NCBI GenBank assembly: GCA_021234155.1 | Contig: JAJEKV010000001.1 | Span: 29,404,177 to 29,468,176, forward strand | Reading direction: 5' to 3' | Length of the DNA stretch: 64,000 nucleotides | Source of the DNA: Isoetes taiwanensis | Taxonomy: Eukaryota; Streptophyta; Lycopodiopsida; Isoetales; Isoetaceae | Shown here: one piece after another, positions 22,380 to 35,283 of the stretch | Layout of the letters: every line of letters starts with the position of its first letter | Position numbering within the stretch: the first letter of the stretch is position 1 | Notes under the pieces: model-generated | Seen by the model: the letters and a program-made list of their open reading frames with translations, nothing else | What the model was told of the DNA's origin: nothing | The model's database searches: none | Translations under genes and position numbers: made by a program

Positions 22380-25300
22380 AGCTACTATACACAAATGGTG
22401 TGGTTCTTATCTTACGCTCCAACCAAACTCCAGGTAGTATACAACAACCATCTAGGTATTCGAGCATCTATTATAAATTGAAATTGTATGCAGTTCAGTT
22501 TGACCATCCAAGACAAAAGTTATTGTTCTGCCATCACATGAAAAGATACCCTAATTCATATCGCAATAGTATGATTACCGGAGATGGTGCAGACATACTT
22601 AATTTTTCTTTAATTTATGAATTTTAGATCCAACTAATATGAATTTCACAATCAACATATATTGCTATGCTATATGCTCTTACATATTCCTGTACCTAAC
22701 CCGTGATCTCTACCTCATTCTATCAATCTAGCAGAGACATGTGTACATTGCCAACGAATGAAATGGAAGCACAAACCGATACTATTTGTGGGATTGGGAG
22801 TGGTGTTGGGTAAATGGATGCAATGATAGAATAGGAACAATCTAATTGAAGATAAATAGTAATGTTATGTTGCCTTTTAATAGGTTTATAACAACTGCTA
22901 TACATTACGAATTCAAATTTGACACATTTTGAATTCACTGGGCTTTTTTTGGAGGTCAAAAAACTATATTCGAGAATAAAATTCAAGATACAACATAGAT
23001 AATGTAATTTGGGACTAAAAACTTAGAGAAGGCTATCGAACCCCCTAGGCAAAACCACCCATACATAGTAAACATTCATCTTTCTTACACTACTTTGAGG
23101 CGTTTGGACACCTCATCATGATCAACATACTCCACAATATGTAGTTGTGCATCATCTAACATCAAATTGTCATGCCACACAATACGGTGAGGAAGAGAGG
23201 TAGAAGCACTATTTCTTGATAAGCACATGAAAATTAGACTCACATGAATTTGTAGCTGACTTTTTCCTTGCAGCCTTCTTCAAATTAACCCTCTGCCAAG
23301 GCTCTTTTATTAGTACGCTGAACAATAAGGTTATCAGACATGATAACCTCAGGCATCCGAAGTACATGAGGTGATACATCAACAGTATAATCAATATGAG
23401 AGTCAAGAGAAACAATAAGTGCAGACGTTTGTGCTATAGAGGAACTCAGGGAAGGAGGAATACCCGTAGACATGGGTATGCTCATGATTTTCCTCTTGAG
23501 AGTAGGTGAAGGGATAAATCTCTCCTTGCCTTACATATGAAGATGGGAAATCTACATGATATTACAAGTTATTTAATCCACCTTTGACCTGCATTATGAG
23601 TGATACATGATTTAAGGATTTTAAAGATCTACACATGGAGTTTTAAAGATCTACACATGAATAAAATGCCATTGTATCGATGATGTATATTGTGCTCTGC
23701 TTAAAGCAAACTGTGGATATCAATGTAATTCCCAACTATATCACTTGAAGAAAGGGCGTCCTAAGATTTTGGCACTCCTTCATTTAGGTCTTGGTTAACA
23801 ATGGTATGCACATCATTCATTCTTATAAAATTCAATGCAAAAAATATATAATTAGTAGACAAACGGTTTGATGTTGATGCGTGTCCATCATGCATCAGAT
23901 TATAAATTTGCAGCGTTGATATTCTGTGAGGTTTCTGGACCTGACCAACTGCTGTGGTGAGTTGGCAAAGTGAAGATAGCGGCGTTACAGGAACAGGATC
24001 ATAAGGAGATCGCCATGTCCAATCACGTCTGCGCCCATTCACATGCATGTCATTATCCTTAACGAATCGATCATTGTCCACTGTTCGCGTTTTGTCTCTT
24101 TGTAATTTACTGTTCCGGCCCCGCAATTGCAATTGTCTTCTATCTTTCGTACATTTCCCCCTGGCCTTGGGCTGCGACCCTTTTCACTTTCAATTCTCCC
24201 TTATCACATCCTCAAGGCTATACTGCCTTGAATTTGAAGGGCATTTGAATTCATTATATTGATTTTACAAGCATTGAAGTTTTGTTTATTTTGGCACTCG
24301 TTACACGCTAAAAAATAGTCATTTGTCTCTCTCTTATGAGTTTTTTGTGGCCTTTCTTTCTTGTAATGGGCCCATAGGATCTTAAGGTCTTATGGATGAT
24401 AAAAATCAATCCAATTCTAAAACTTTTCACTTGTTGTAGATGTAGAAGACTTAGCCACTTCATTTGTAACTAAGTTGCCTCATCATAAACAATATGTGTG
24501 CATTTATGAATAGTTAAATCTCTCAACCAACTACCAAAAAGCATGCAGTCTACCAACTAGCACAACACTAAACTCACTAATATATTCAGGGTTACCCATA
24601 ATGCACCCTTGCCTCATGGTGGGATAGACATCATGGTTCGAAAATAGGGGAGTTCCTCCCCTAAAAATCTGCCCACTTGTGTTAAATTCCGGTCATCCTG
24701 AAAAAATTCTGGCAATTTTCTCGCAAAAAAAATAAAAAATTTCCGGTATAATACACTACAAAATGCACTAATGTATATTTTTTCCGGTAGCCTCAAATAC
24801 CCAGTGGCATTTTTACTGGTTAGACACGTTGCTATTTTCGAGCCCTGATAGACATATGCCAAATATCCTAGAGAAATGACATGTGAAACTATAGGTCATC
24901 TCTCAATTATCTATTGTCTTAGTTAAGATACCTTTGCATTTTCCAAGCAGCATTTTTAGCAGGCTTGCCTAACCCGGAGGTGTGCCATTTTGTGCAATTG
25001 CAGGTGTCTATGTCAACACCCATGTCAGCACACCTACGTCAGCCAAACTTAATTGCCTCCATTGGATCTGCCTTTTTGTCAATTGACAGCTGCAAAAATT
25101 GAGAATTGCCTTCGTCTATCTCGCCAGAATCCAGATGCATTTTCAAGTCCGACAAACCAGCTCTGTGCATTGCAGGATGCCTCTTGTAATTGAATTTATC
25201 CAATACATCCTACCGTGTCCCTTTTTTATGTAGAATCCCATCTCAATGCACGTGACCATAGCCATGGACCAACGCCCTTCTTCTTTTGTGGGTGGCCTTG

Positions 25301-25640
25301 GCTCCGAAAAAATGTCAAAGCCCATGCGTCTGAGCTCGATTGTGTTATGAGTCAATAGATTTCTCAGATTCAATAGAGAAGTGGGCCATAGAAAGAAGTG
25401 GGGATCTTTGTATCTTACCTCTAATCTGGTGGCTGTTGGTTTTCCTGCTTGTGCTTCACGGATTTGTGGATGCTTAGAGATATATAGCCACATCCTTGGG
25501 CGCAGTACAATTTATGGAATTGAGGTAAGCTGCTTTGATAGAATGATTAAACGAAAAATGATATATTAGTTTACAATGTATGTAAAATCCAATCATTCTA
25601 ATTAGGTCTTAGAGAAAATTTGTGTTAATCCTATGTTATC
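22380..25640. other. No gene recognised
   Basis: AT-rich sequence with scattered open frames of 60-120 codons on both strands. Two minus-strand stretches (about 23090-23485 and 23761-24132) are somewhat protein-like, but the first needs frame changes and neither shows a known motif. A LINE/SINE-type 3' tail lies at 24361-24420. The minus-strand frame at 25143-25493 (116 codons, with KEEGRWSMAMVTCIEMGFY) is possible coding sequence of unknown nature. Confidence 0.3.
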
Positions 25641-25677
25641 AGCAAGTTCTTAGTTGCTTTTCATTTCTTTCTTCCAG

Positions 25678-25871
25678 CTTTGCAGGGGGACTCTTTACAA
25701 AGACGTAGAGATGCGTTGCATGAATTTAATAGTTCTCTAAGTTCCCTCTATAGTAACTGGAGCACTTGTGAGAATCCATGCCAGTGGATTCAAGTTGCAT
25801 GCGATGAAATAAATGGTTATGGGCGAGTAACTGGACTTAAATTTACTGGCATGAATTTATCTTGGAGTTGA
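25678..25871 (+). pseudogene. Orphan LRR-receptor first-exon fragment (LRRNT_2)
   Basis: After a likely 3' splice site (TCTTCCAG), about 63 codons read GDSLQRRRDALHEFNSSLSS, then NWSTCENPCQWIQVACDE and GRVTGLKFTGMNLS. This is the N-terminal cap of plant LRR receptor kinases: a helix, then W....NPC.W..V.C, then the first strand. A TGA follows at 25869-25871, and no further leucine-rich repeats or kinase are seen downstream. It is a captured or relic exon. Confidence 0.65.
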
Positions 25872-26504
25872 ATGATGATCTGGATAGGGAACAACATAAG
25901 TGAGGACATGTTTTGGAAGAAGAGAAAGGCTTCAACCTATAGAAAAAACGCATTGCAATAGAGATCATTGCCCGTGATTAGTCAGGATTTTTGTTTGAGA
26001 TTTCTTATGTTCTTAGAGATCTGAACTGCAATGTTGTAGTTGTGGAAGTGTGGACTCATATTCTAAGAGTGGTCTGTGTGGTCTACATTACAGATGAAGT
26101 CACAGAAGAACTAGTTAAAGATGAACAAAAGCTTCTTCAGATTAAGGAGAGATTGTGTCACAGAATAGACATAGGAAAAAAAAATTTATACATATCAGTG
26201 GTTGTTTGTTGATGTGTTATGTGGTATTCTCCATGAAATTTGAACTTATAGGAAGTTGATGACTAGCATTCTTACTAGTCTGGTTGAATATGTTTCTCGG
26301 GATGAGCACAAGCACAAGGAGCCCGACTGTAACTTTACAAGCACTCTTTACATTCCAATTTATGTCATGCTTCTACAGTATACTGAGACAACAAGCCCTA
26401 ACAAAGGAACCTAACCATGTATGTTTAGGTAAATAGATTAGATGTTATTCTATGTTTCAGTTCTATGGATGATGATGCTATATTCTATGTGCACTCCTAT
26501 GTAT

Positions 26505-27245
26505 TGGGAAGGGGGGTAGAGGCCCTGAAAGCCTTAGTAGTTGATGTACCCAGATAGCCTCATTAATTCCCAATAAGAGCCTGCCTGACTGTGAGTGGCG
26601 GGACTAGACCGGCAGATAAGGGGGATTTGTCCATTGCAGATTGACCCCTCTAGTGTGTAAAGCCTACCAGGGATCTTAGCAGGCTAGGCCTGATGGTTTG
26701 CCACTGCGTGCGGACAAGGCATGGGCTCCACACCTCTGGGGTGATGTGTAACCTTCCATGGGGTTCAAGTCGTAGACAGGCAGTGGCCCTCTAGCCACCT
26801 GTGATGGGCATGCATACCACTGGAGGGACTGATCTCCTCCTGCCTCATCAGGACTGGGGTGATGCAACCGAGGAGTAGCCCCCTTGGCTATGCACTCGGC
26901 AGGCTACGGTCGAGTCCCAAGACTTATCAGCCTATTCTGCAAAGTATGCACAAGAGGGGCAGATGGAGTGGACTATTAAACGGCCATGTTTTTATGCCAT
27001 TCCAATCCATTTGCCATGAATTCTATCTGCATTGACTTTTGGAGACTCAACCCCATGAATCTGAGCCTTGGGTAGGACTCCCCTTATGTTGATGTTATTG
27101 ATGTTGTTGTTATAGATGTTATGTTATGGTGAGCCACCCTTCGAGGTGGATATGTATGCTATTTGATGTTACGTGCTCATGTTTGATGTGCTTCCGCAGT
27201 TAGGTAGGTCCCGAGGGAGACGGGATGAATGACACGTCCATTCTT
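26505..27245 (+). repeat. Family-A LTR fragment (copy 1)
   Basis: It is collinear with 57141-57928 and, more distantly, with the LTR at 44871-46427. It shares GTATTGGGAAGGGGGG, GCCTGCCTGACTGTG, CTGATCTCCTCCTGCC, the block GCAAAGTATGCACAAGAGGG (26938), CCACCCTTCGAGGTGG and GAGGGAGACGGG. The expected right end (GATCGGGG...GTCACA) is missing, so the copy is 3'-truncated. The open frames inside are not genes. Confidence 0.65.
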
Positions 27246-27984
27246 CCCCATTAGATTCTTGATTGTTAGTTAAGATCCAAGTTTCTACCTATTATTGTGA
27301 ACAAATAAGAACTGTAAGTGACTGTTTTGGATCGTTAATGCCGTTTGTAAGGAACTAAGTTCGTGCATTGAAGAAGTAGAAATTGCTTTTTATAGAGGAA
27401 GATTGAAACTTGAAATTGGATTCTAATACAAAAATGTCTACTTCCATATTAGTTCCTTCATGTACAGTCTTGTATCTTGTGATGATAAGTTATAGAATAC
27501 TACATTCTTCGCATTCAATAATGGAGATAAGAGAGAAAGGGAAGACGCCCACTACCAAAATAGTCCCGGAAGGGTGCGCATGCGGCATTCCCGCATATAT
27601 ACCAATGCCATCCCATTTTAATAAAGAAGATGAAACTTATCAATCACATAAATATGAACCAATTTTCCTAGAAAGAGAGCACCAGATAATTGCAAAGCAT
27701 GTTATTTGTGACGCTTGCATTCTTTATTGATGCTATTCGGTACTGCATTTTGCACCTCGCACAGAGTTCAAGACAAAGGGACATGTGTAGCAAGTATAAG
27801 TTTAAATGCGAGAGGTGTGTAAGGGTATTATCAGGTATTCAAATAGCGTGCTCGAGGCATCTGGCTATCATTACACAGACTCACGAATTCATCCACATGT
27901 ATTTATATAATCACTATGATGGTTTCTGCAACACACTCTGACTTCTATGTTGCTTTGCTATACAGTAATTATATAGTCTCGTGT

Positions 27985-28105
27985 GCCCGGCGATGCCGGG
28001 CATTATTATGGACGTGTAAGATGGATGTGCTCTCTTTCTCGTATTGGGTCCCATAGATCTGCTGTTCCCTGGACGATAAAAATCAGTTCAGTTTAATTCA
28101 ATTCC
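27985..28105 (+). repeat. Hairpin plus LINE/SINE-type 3' end, copy 3
   Basis: TGCCCGGCGATGCCGGGCA (27985-28003) is an 8-bp perfect stem with a 3-base loop. About 40 bases on, GGGTCCCATAG, a gap, GGACGATAAAAATCAG and AATTCAATTC make the same tail seen at 20941 and 24361. The hairpin and tail may be the 3' end of one retroposon. Confidence 0.45.
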
Positions 28106-30960
28106 TATTGGTTATGCATTATGTGATCTTAAAAAACATTTGCATTTTTAAGGATCTGTAGGTCTAGAAATTCCAAAGAACATTAGCTGTATGTGAGGAT
28201 GGTAATAGTCGTACTTGTATATTTATAGTGCTTTGGCTTTAGGGAAGTGCATAGATGTAATTGTTGCATTAGATATCTAGCTTCCATCAAACTAAAATTT
28301 ACAATGTAACATAGGCATCCTAAGGTAGTTAAGTGTAACCCTGCATAGGGTACTATGTACAATCATATGTAAAGATGAACCAAGTTGACCAGCACTATCA
28401 CCAAGCATCAAAGGTTTTGTTTAAAATTTGGTGGAGACGTTAGAATGATTCCTTGAATTCAAAAAGGTGACGGAGTTGACAATTTACATCTAAGTTAAAG
28501 AAATGTATTGTTTCCTACATTTATAAATCCAAGGTGATAGGATTTTGCTGCATAGACATAATGGACACACAATTACATGTGGTAGAAAATGAGAAAGGTC
28601 TTATCGTCAATGATGTTTTGACTTGTACCTTTTTCGTAGATCAAAACAATCATGAAACACTCCATATATATAAACTTGAAACCAGCCTAATCAAAATTGA
28701 ATTTGGATATGACCTGATGTACACAAAATGCAAATTGCACTCCTTGCAGAAGTGAAAATTCATTCGTTGCTTTTTGCAAAGCCGTGCCAATACAACCTAG
28801 CTCTTTAATTATCCTCCTCATATACTTCATTATTACTTTGACAGAAATTTGTTTGATCTGCAATGAAAAGAGACCCTTCAAGATAGGAAAATTTATATTG
28901 GAGAGATTCAAATAAGGATTGGACACAGTTGGTATCTTGCCTACTATTCTAGAATCAGAAATCCAATATACGGGACGGACTATGCTCTTTATAACGTGCA
29001 ATTGCCATTTTTTGTGTACTCAGAAGGGCGTGTATGCTTCGTTCTACCCTGTTCACCAAGAGCTTTTTCAAATGCAACCTCCCAAAAAACACCTGTCTTT
29101 TCTTCATGCCAATAAAGTGCTTTAACACTGCCTGCTCATCCACCTTTTCTCAGAAGAACATCCACCTCTTGAACATGCAAGTGCCATATGCAAAAAAATT
29201 AAGCCTTACCAGAAGGGATAGCTCTTCATTTAACCAACTGACAAATGCTACACTATTAACAATTTTTGAACAAGAACGTCCTTGCAAAAGATTGGATAAA
29301 TTCATGTTGAGTCTCAAGATCAGCTTTGATCTGCAAAAATAAATATCCAGGGTCAACAATCATCAAATATCAAACCACATAGATAAAAGTAATTAAAGGA
29401 ATTTGACTTGTAAATCAACAATGATGTGAACTTTCCTATGTTAGATCTATCCAGATTATAGCTTATCTAATAAGCGCTAAAGAGATGAATTGATCTTCAT
29501 GCTCCAATACTGCTCCTAAAATCCATAGAAATATGAGAAAAATGGAATCATTTATGAGAAAGCAAGAATGCAATAATATAAACTTGTATGTTGTTATGCA
29601 GTTTACAGAACATGAGATGTGACTTCAATATATATAAATGGCAGTTATACGCAACATGAGGCACGACTTCAGTAGATCCACCATTGCAGAGCAACATCAT
29701 GCAAATCTAATGCAAAGACTATAAATGAATTTCCCATACTGTCTTCAGGATGCAAATTTTCTAACTGTTTCCATGGCATGCTTATACTACATTCTCATTG
29801 CCACGCTTACATAAGGTAGATGATCTTATTTGTTTATCATTCAGAAGACAAATCTGTATGCTAACCTTATTCTACAGAGGCAGCCAAGATATACCTCTCA
29901 GGTTGCACAATTACATGTCAGAAGACAAATCAATCACAACCTACATTATGGAATAGACTTGAAGGTATTAGAGACTAAATGCACTGCAATGGAAATGCAG
30001 CTGGAGCAAGGCATCTAAATGTGCCACCATCTTGCAGATGATCTTATTCGTCTACCATTTCAAAAGATGGGCAGTAAGAAGGAAAGAAAGTACCTTAAGA
30101 GTGCGAAAATTGTAGAACGTTAACTTCGTGATGACATGATTATCATATTCTGATATGAATCAGTCTGCAATAGCCAGGAAATACGATGTTTATCACCTCT
30201 CAACTGCAAGAAGGAACATAGAATTAGCGAGTTACAAATTATAAGAAAGAGAAAAGTATGCAGAAAAGACATAATTTAAAAACAATAGAAAGTTCAATCT
30301 GCTGAGCTGCATATCCTAACTGCTGCAGAAATATCTACATCAAGATGACATGCACTTAGTTTATGTATGACCATTTAGGTCAGCAACAACGTGGCACATG
30401 GGTGTATAAAAGCAGTTATGGATCTACCTTCATGCAAACAACTTAAAATATTTGCAGAAAGCATCTTAAAATAGATAATCCATTAAAAAGGCACATACAT
30501 CTATCAGATTATGTGCAATGGTACTATCAGGCCTAAGCAAGTAATATGGCATTTTCAATTGTTACCTCAAGCATAGGCCAAAAAGAAGGAAGAACCAATC
30601 CTGAAAAGCTACGGGTTCAAGAATTAACTGATTAACGTGATGATTTGCACCTTATGAATCGGACATGATTTACCAATTTGACCAAGGGCGCAGGTAAGAT
30701 TGCTCAATGGCATAGACCCATTTGGCCATATATCCACCAAAACTTAAGATTAAGACATATCTAAAAAGGGCACAAAGTGCAAACAGAAAGCCACTTGATA
30801 CTAACCGGGTTTGTGCTAGTCTCTTCTTTGCTCCAGTCCGTAGCCTTCACCTAATCATACGAAATACTGCAACATTCAGCTTTACAATGTAGCTTTAAGA
30901 GCGCACCATATGCTGGAATGAAAATAAAGCAGGTTACCTTAGTTTCTACCACAACTTCAA
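28106..30960. other. No gene recognised
   Basis: Mostly AT-rich. Minus-strand frames between 28690 and 29360 are protein-like in composition but overlap, change frame often and show no known motif. They could be a much-decayed gene or element. From 29400 to 30960 I see only non-coding sequence. Confidence 0.3.
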
Positions 30961-30969
30961 AGATATTAT

Positions 30970-31358
30970 CTCTCCATTACTGCAGTCCAAGATGGCATTC
31001 GTATCTTGCCTAAAGGTGCTTGCCCCTGCCAGGATCCCAAAATATCTTGTTGCAAGCTTGGTATCTAAACCATTGTCCCGTGATAAAGCATCCTTTGTCA
31101 TTTCATAGCAGTATATTGGGCATCATCAAGGGGCGAACTCATCTGCAATGAAAATGGATAAGGAAATATTTAAAAACTCTTGACATTTGAGAAATATAAA
31201 AGAGTTCTCATTATGCAACAGATTGTATGAATTTTAAGTGTCTCAGTGATAATAATCTCATGGATGCAAAGAGCAACGACGAACCTATATCCAGTTTTTT
31301 CCCATTGCTTGTTAAGATCTTCAAGCTGTATTACCTCAAAAGCTAAGCCATGCAACAT
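30970..31358 (-). pseudogene. Two exon-like coding segments, unknown protein
   Basis: On the minus strand, about 31358-31254 reads LHGLAFEVIQLEDLNKQWEK and TGYRFVVALCIHE. After a plausible intron, about 31090-30975 reads LDTKLATRYFGILAGASTFR, QDTNAILDC and NGEIISLKLW. The composition is that of real globular protein. A frame change lies near 31095. I do not recognise the family. A further minus-strand piece at about 32310-32230 (DGFEEWHTDHFEDGFAKMGS before a GTAATC donor) may belong to the same gene, upstream. Confidence 0.35.
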
Positions 31359-31884
31359 AAAACTTGATGTCGGATCTTATGTAGTCTTAATGCAGAGCTC
31401 CAATGAAAAAATCAGTACTACTCCTAAAATGAAAAAATCGGCACATGTTAGACGAATGAGAAAATCGGCACTGCTTCTAACTAAAGAATTCGGAAGTGCT
31501 CCTAAAAGCCAGCTTGCAGATGAAATGGCGTAAACTGCTACCTTCCACAATCTAAGAACACTCCAGAAGCAAGATAATTATTTTTCAGAATCTTGAATCC
31601 TGAAACAAAACCATTAGAATTAGTCTTAGCAATAGAGCATTCAGATTTCACTGTCGATTCCATTCACCTATGAGGATCCAACCCAGCTCAAGTAATACAC
31701 GACCCAATATCCACTGGCCCAATTCTGAGGCGCCGAAATGAGAGACAACAAAAAATCATAGAGGAAATCGTAGAGCAGGAGGAGATTTCTGTTCAAATTT
31801 TTTCTTCAATAATCTCGTCCATTTTAAATTTTGGCAATGAATGCGGGCAACTTGCATCCCACATAGGGACCGCAAAACTGAAAA

Positions 31885-31910
31885 GGAACGCCGCATACAT
31901 GCGGCGTTCC
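31885..31910. repeat. Perfect 12-bp-stem hairpin, copy of a local repeat
   Basis: GGAACGCCGCAT, two bases, then its exact reverse complement ATGCGGCGTTCC. It is followed by GGGCACCCCTCCCAACACCA and TCCCATTTTAAAAAAGAAG. Related sequence with the same right flank is at 33270-33345, and a weaker one at 27573-27640. Confidence 0.75.
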
Positions 31911-33271
31911 TGGGCACCCCTCCCAACACCATCCCATTTTAAAAAAGAAGATTGCATTATAGTACCAATATACACCCAGAAAGAAGATCGCTGTATTTCA
32001 AAACCACTTAAACTGTAAAAAGAAAGTCCTCGCCCGTATTTTCCAGTTCACTGAGAAAGCTTGAAAATATCATGACCAAATTTCCATGAATTAGAGACCA
32101 AAATTGCACATTTGCAAACCATAGAGGTTCATGTATGGATGCAGGATATGCTCATATTATTATGTTAAAACATCTAAATTATCCTGCAAAAAATACACAA
32201 TAGCCTTAACAAACAGAATTGGGAGATTACCTGAGCCCATCTTAGCAAACCCATCTTCAAAATGGTCGGTATGCCATTCTTCAAACCCGTCCATCACAAT
32301 AAAGAATGAAGTGATATCAGATAGGTAGTTTCTCACCTTTACATGATAAGATGAACAACAGAAGATGAAGCCCACAAACCTTGAGAAGAATAACCACTTG
32401 CTGGGAACATTCCAAATCAAACCATCATCAGTTCAAACAAAGAATAAGAGCAAATGATAGAAGATGAGTTCACCTTCTTTTACAATGGTGAAGCGACCTG
32501 GCATGATGCTTTGGAGTACAGAGCAAGCTCTTCCATTCCGGTGCCAAATCCCTTCAACAAAAATGAAGCAAGGCCGAATAGCACCCAGAACTTCCTTGGG
32601 CTCACCCGGGAGATGCTGTGCAGAAAGAGGGCATTGAAGAAGAGTAAAAAATGTGCAGGAAGAGTGCATCAAAGAAGAGTTGCGCCATAGCAAGAGAGGA
32701 GAAAAGGCATGCAGAACCAAAAAACTTTGCCAGAATTTGTTCCAAATGGTTTACCTATGACCCGAGCCTCTTTTTTTTTTTTGTGAACTCTTCTTTTCTA
32801 TGATACAGAGTTGCACGGATGAACTTGTCATGCTGCTCATGTTTGCAGGAGACGACCAACGACCCCAAGCTGCTAATGAATGGGCCGTGCAAGTTTGAAA
32901 ACAGAAAAAGTTAGAGAAGAAAAGGGTCACCTTTGTCGTTTAGAATAAATAACCGTGGACATCGAACTTGCAGTGCCATTACTTTCCATCTGTTATCTTC
33001 AAGGATCATTCAAGACTTCCCCAAAAGTCTTGATGAAGCAATAACCTGTAGTTTCCATATCAGAAAGAGCAAAAAGCATTTTTCAAAAACTGTAACTTGC
33101 CACTGCATCTATAACCTTAGAAGGAGAAGGCTTCAAGCGCCACTCCAGGTTGTCGATCGTGAGACAGGAAACGCCACTCCAGGTGCTCTCGGTATTTGAG
33201 AAACAGGAAGAAAGTTTTGAATAAAATTCAAAATTTGCAGGGAATAGCGCAGGCGTCCCGCAAGGGGCAAA

Positions 33272-33307
33272 GGGAACGCCGCATGCGGCGTTACATGCGG
33301 CGTTCCC
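33272..33307. repeat. Second copy of the GGGAACGCCGCAT hairpin repeat
   Basis: GGGAACGCCGCATGCGGCGT followed by TACATGCGGCGTTCCC. The outer arms are 13 bp and perfectly complementary, and an inner CGCCGCATGCGGCG palindrome offers an alternative fold. The right flank (GGGCACAAATACCAACACTA, then TCC and an A-rich AAGAAAGAAG) matches the copy at 31885. Confidence 0.7.
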
Positions 33308-33599
33308 GGGCACAAATACCAACACTATCCAAAAATAAGAAAGAAGATATAGTCTAGCGTAGTATTCACTCCTTATTTGGCAGTTTGAACAAACATTTTG
33401 TGGATTTAGATAGCATCCACCATCCACAGGATTTATCCTTTGAATTAGCACCTGTATTCCAGGAAAGCCTTGAACAGCTGGCAGAAAAGGTTGATATGGA
33501 TGCCTTTTATTTGCCCATAATGATGACTCTAAGAACTGTACATTCACAAGTTTTAGCTGGCAAGTGAAAATGTATGGAACACAAGATGTACATTCTTTG

Positions 33600-35280
33600 A
33601 TTTATGCAGCATGATCTATTTGTCTTCTTGCACGAATGCAAGTAAGAACTTTGGATAAGAATTATATTGTCCCACAAATGCCTTTCATGCATTGCACATG
33701 CTTGGATGCATATAATGTTTCTTATAAGCACCTATCGGATCCATGCAGAATGAACTTCTAGTTCATGCACGTGGAATATACCCACCCCTCCCCCTCCAAA
33801 TTTCTGTTCAAAACAAATTTCCGATCGTTTGCACCACTGATTACTAGCAGATTCATCTCGAATCTCCTCCTCAACTCCGTGCTTCTCACTTGATTCTTCA
33901 ATCGATTTAATACGGTTGATTTTGGTGAGTTTCTATATTTTATTTCGATCATGGCTTCAAATAATTTGTCCATCTTTATTATGCAGGAAATTGCAAGCAT
34001 TAGGGTATTCAAGAGTATGAATGCAAGATTGAAATATCAAATAGTCCAATACATTTGTACCCTTGTATACCCACATGTCATGGGACTCATGGATATTGCT
34101 TTGGGAAGCATCATTATTAACACCAGTATGTTTTTTGATAAAATACCCATTAAAATGTCGTCATCGACGATTGTGAGCCATGGAAATGATATTAAAGTTT
34201 TAAATATTTCCTATGACATGCACTACAATGACCTAAGTCCAAATTGGGTTACTGTCCTTTCCACTCTTAGTGCACGTGGTCATGTGGGTCTAGTCAACTA
34301 AGTCAATATGGTCACCACTACTTCGTTACCCAATGCTCTATCATTATATTAGCCATTATTATATTTGTATGCTTAATCTTCTTGGATGAGCAGGTTGTCT
34401 ATGTGAAGCAAGAATTATGAATTGAATTGAGATGAATTGAATATATTTTAACGTCATATTTGACTTCTAAAGTCTTATGATTAAAGGTATGGTGTGAGCA
34501 CAACTTCAAACACCAGAGTTTTATATTGCATATTTTGATGGGCGACTGGAAAAACAGTCACAGACTCAAGGAGAGGTGATGAAAAAAACCCGTTCCTCTC
34601 CGTATGGGTGGGACAAAATCACCTCTCTTTCCTCTGTATACCTAGCTGCATCAACCTTATGATGCCCCCATCATTAGAAGGCGCCATCGGTCCTACAAGA
34701 TGCTTCGTTGATTTCCTTATATCTGCATTCGTGCTCCTCCAAAAATTTCCTTATTTCTGCTGCCGTCCAAACTGCTCCTCCAGTATCTATTTGTCCCTTT
34801 ATCTACTGATACTGCCCAATCTACCTGATTCTATTTCAGTCTTTTTCCTGTATATGTCAGATATATGTTCGATACATGCCTCTCATATTCAATTTATGCC
34901 ACGTTGCAGAGCCTATGCAACCTGCTTCCCCTCGGTATCATGGGTCGTTGCCATCTTCCTCCCTCTATCAGTAGCTTGTGGTTCCATGTTCTAAATCTGC
35001 AAAGTATTATTCGCATCATTTTGGTTGGTTTATTGTTTGTAAACAACTGCCTTAGGCTCTCCTCCGGGTTCATGATCTTCCTATATAATCCTAGTTTTAT
35101 GTCCAGTTGTGTTTTGATCCATGTTCTCATCATCTTATCCATGAATTGAGAGCTTTTCCCCTGTAATATCTTGTTATCCACCTCTGTCCACAAATTACAC
35201 CCCATTTTCCCAGCTCAATCCTCTAAGTCTGATATCCATCCTCCTCCTATATTTGCGGCCATTTCCCTTGAGGCCTTATA
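33600..35280. other. No gene assigned
   Basis: A plus-strand frame of 116 codons at 33951-34301 has no known motif. Near 34425-34470 an inverted LINE/SINE-type tail is present (reading GACGTTAAAATATATTCAAT on the minus strand). The minus-strand frame 34894-35205 (103 codons) includes RTWIKTQLDIKLGLYRKIMN and reads like part of a retroelement polyprotein, but I cannot place it. Confidence 0.3.
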
Positions 35281-35283
35281 ACT

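Noticed and set aside
24614-24862. 82-codon minus-strand ORF
   Set aside because: AT-rich chance frame without motif or neighbours.
32433-32720. 95-codon minus-strand ORF
   Set aside because: There is an equally open frame on the opposite strand, no motif and no splice context.
33083-33547. 154-codon minus-strand ORF as a gene
   Set aside because: It overlaps the hairpin repeat at 33272, has no domain, and its composition changes along its length.
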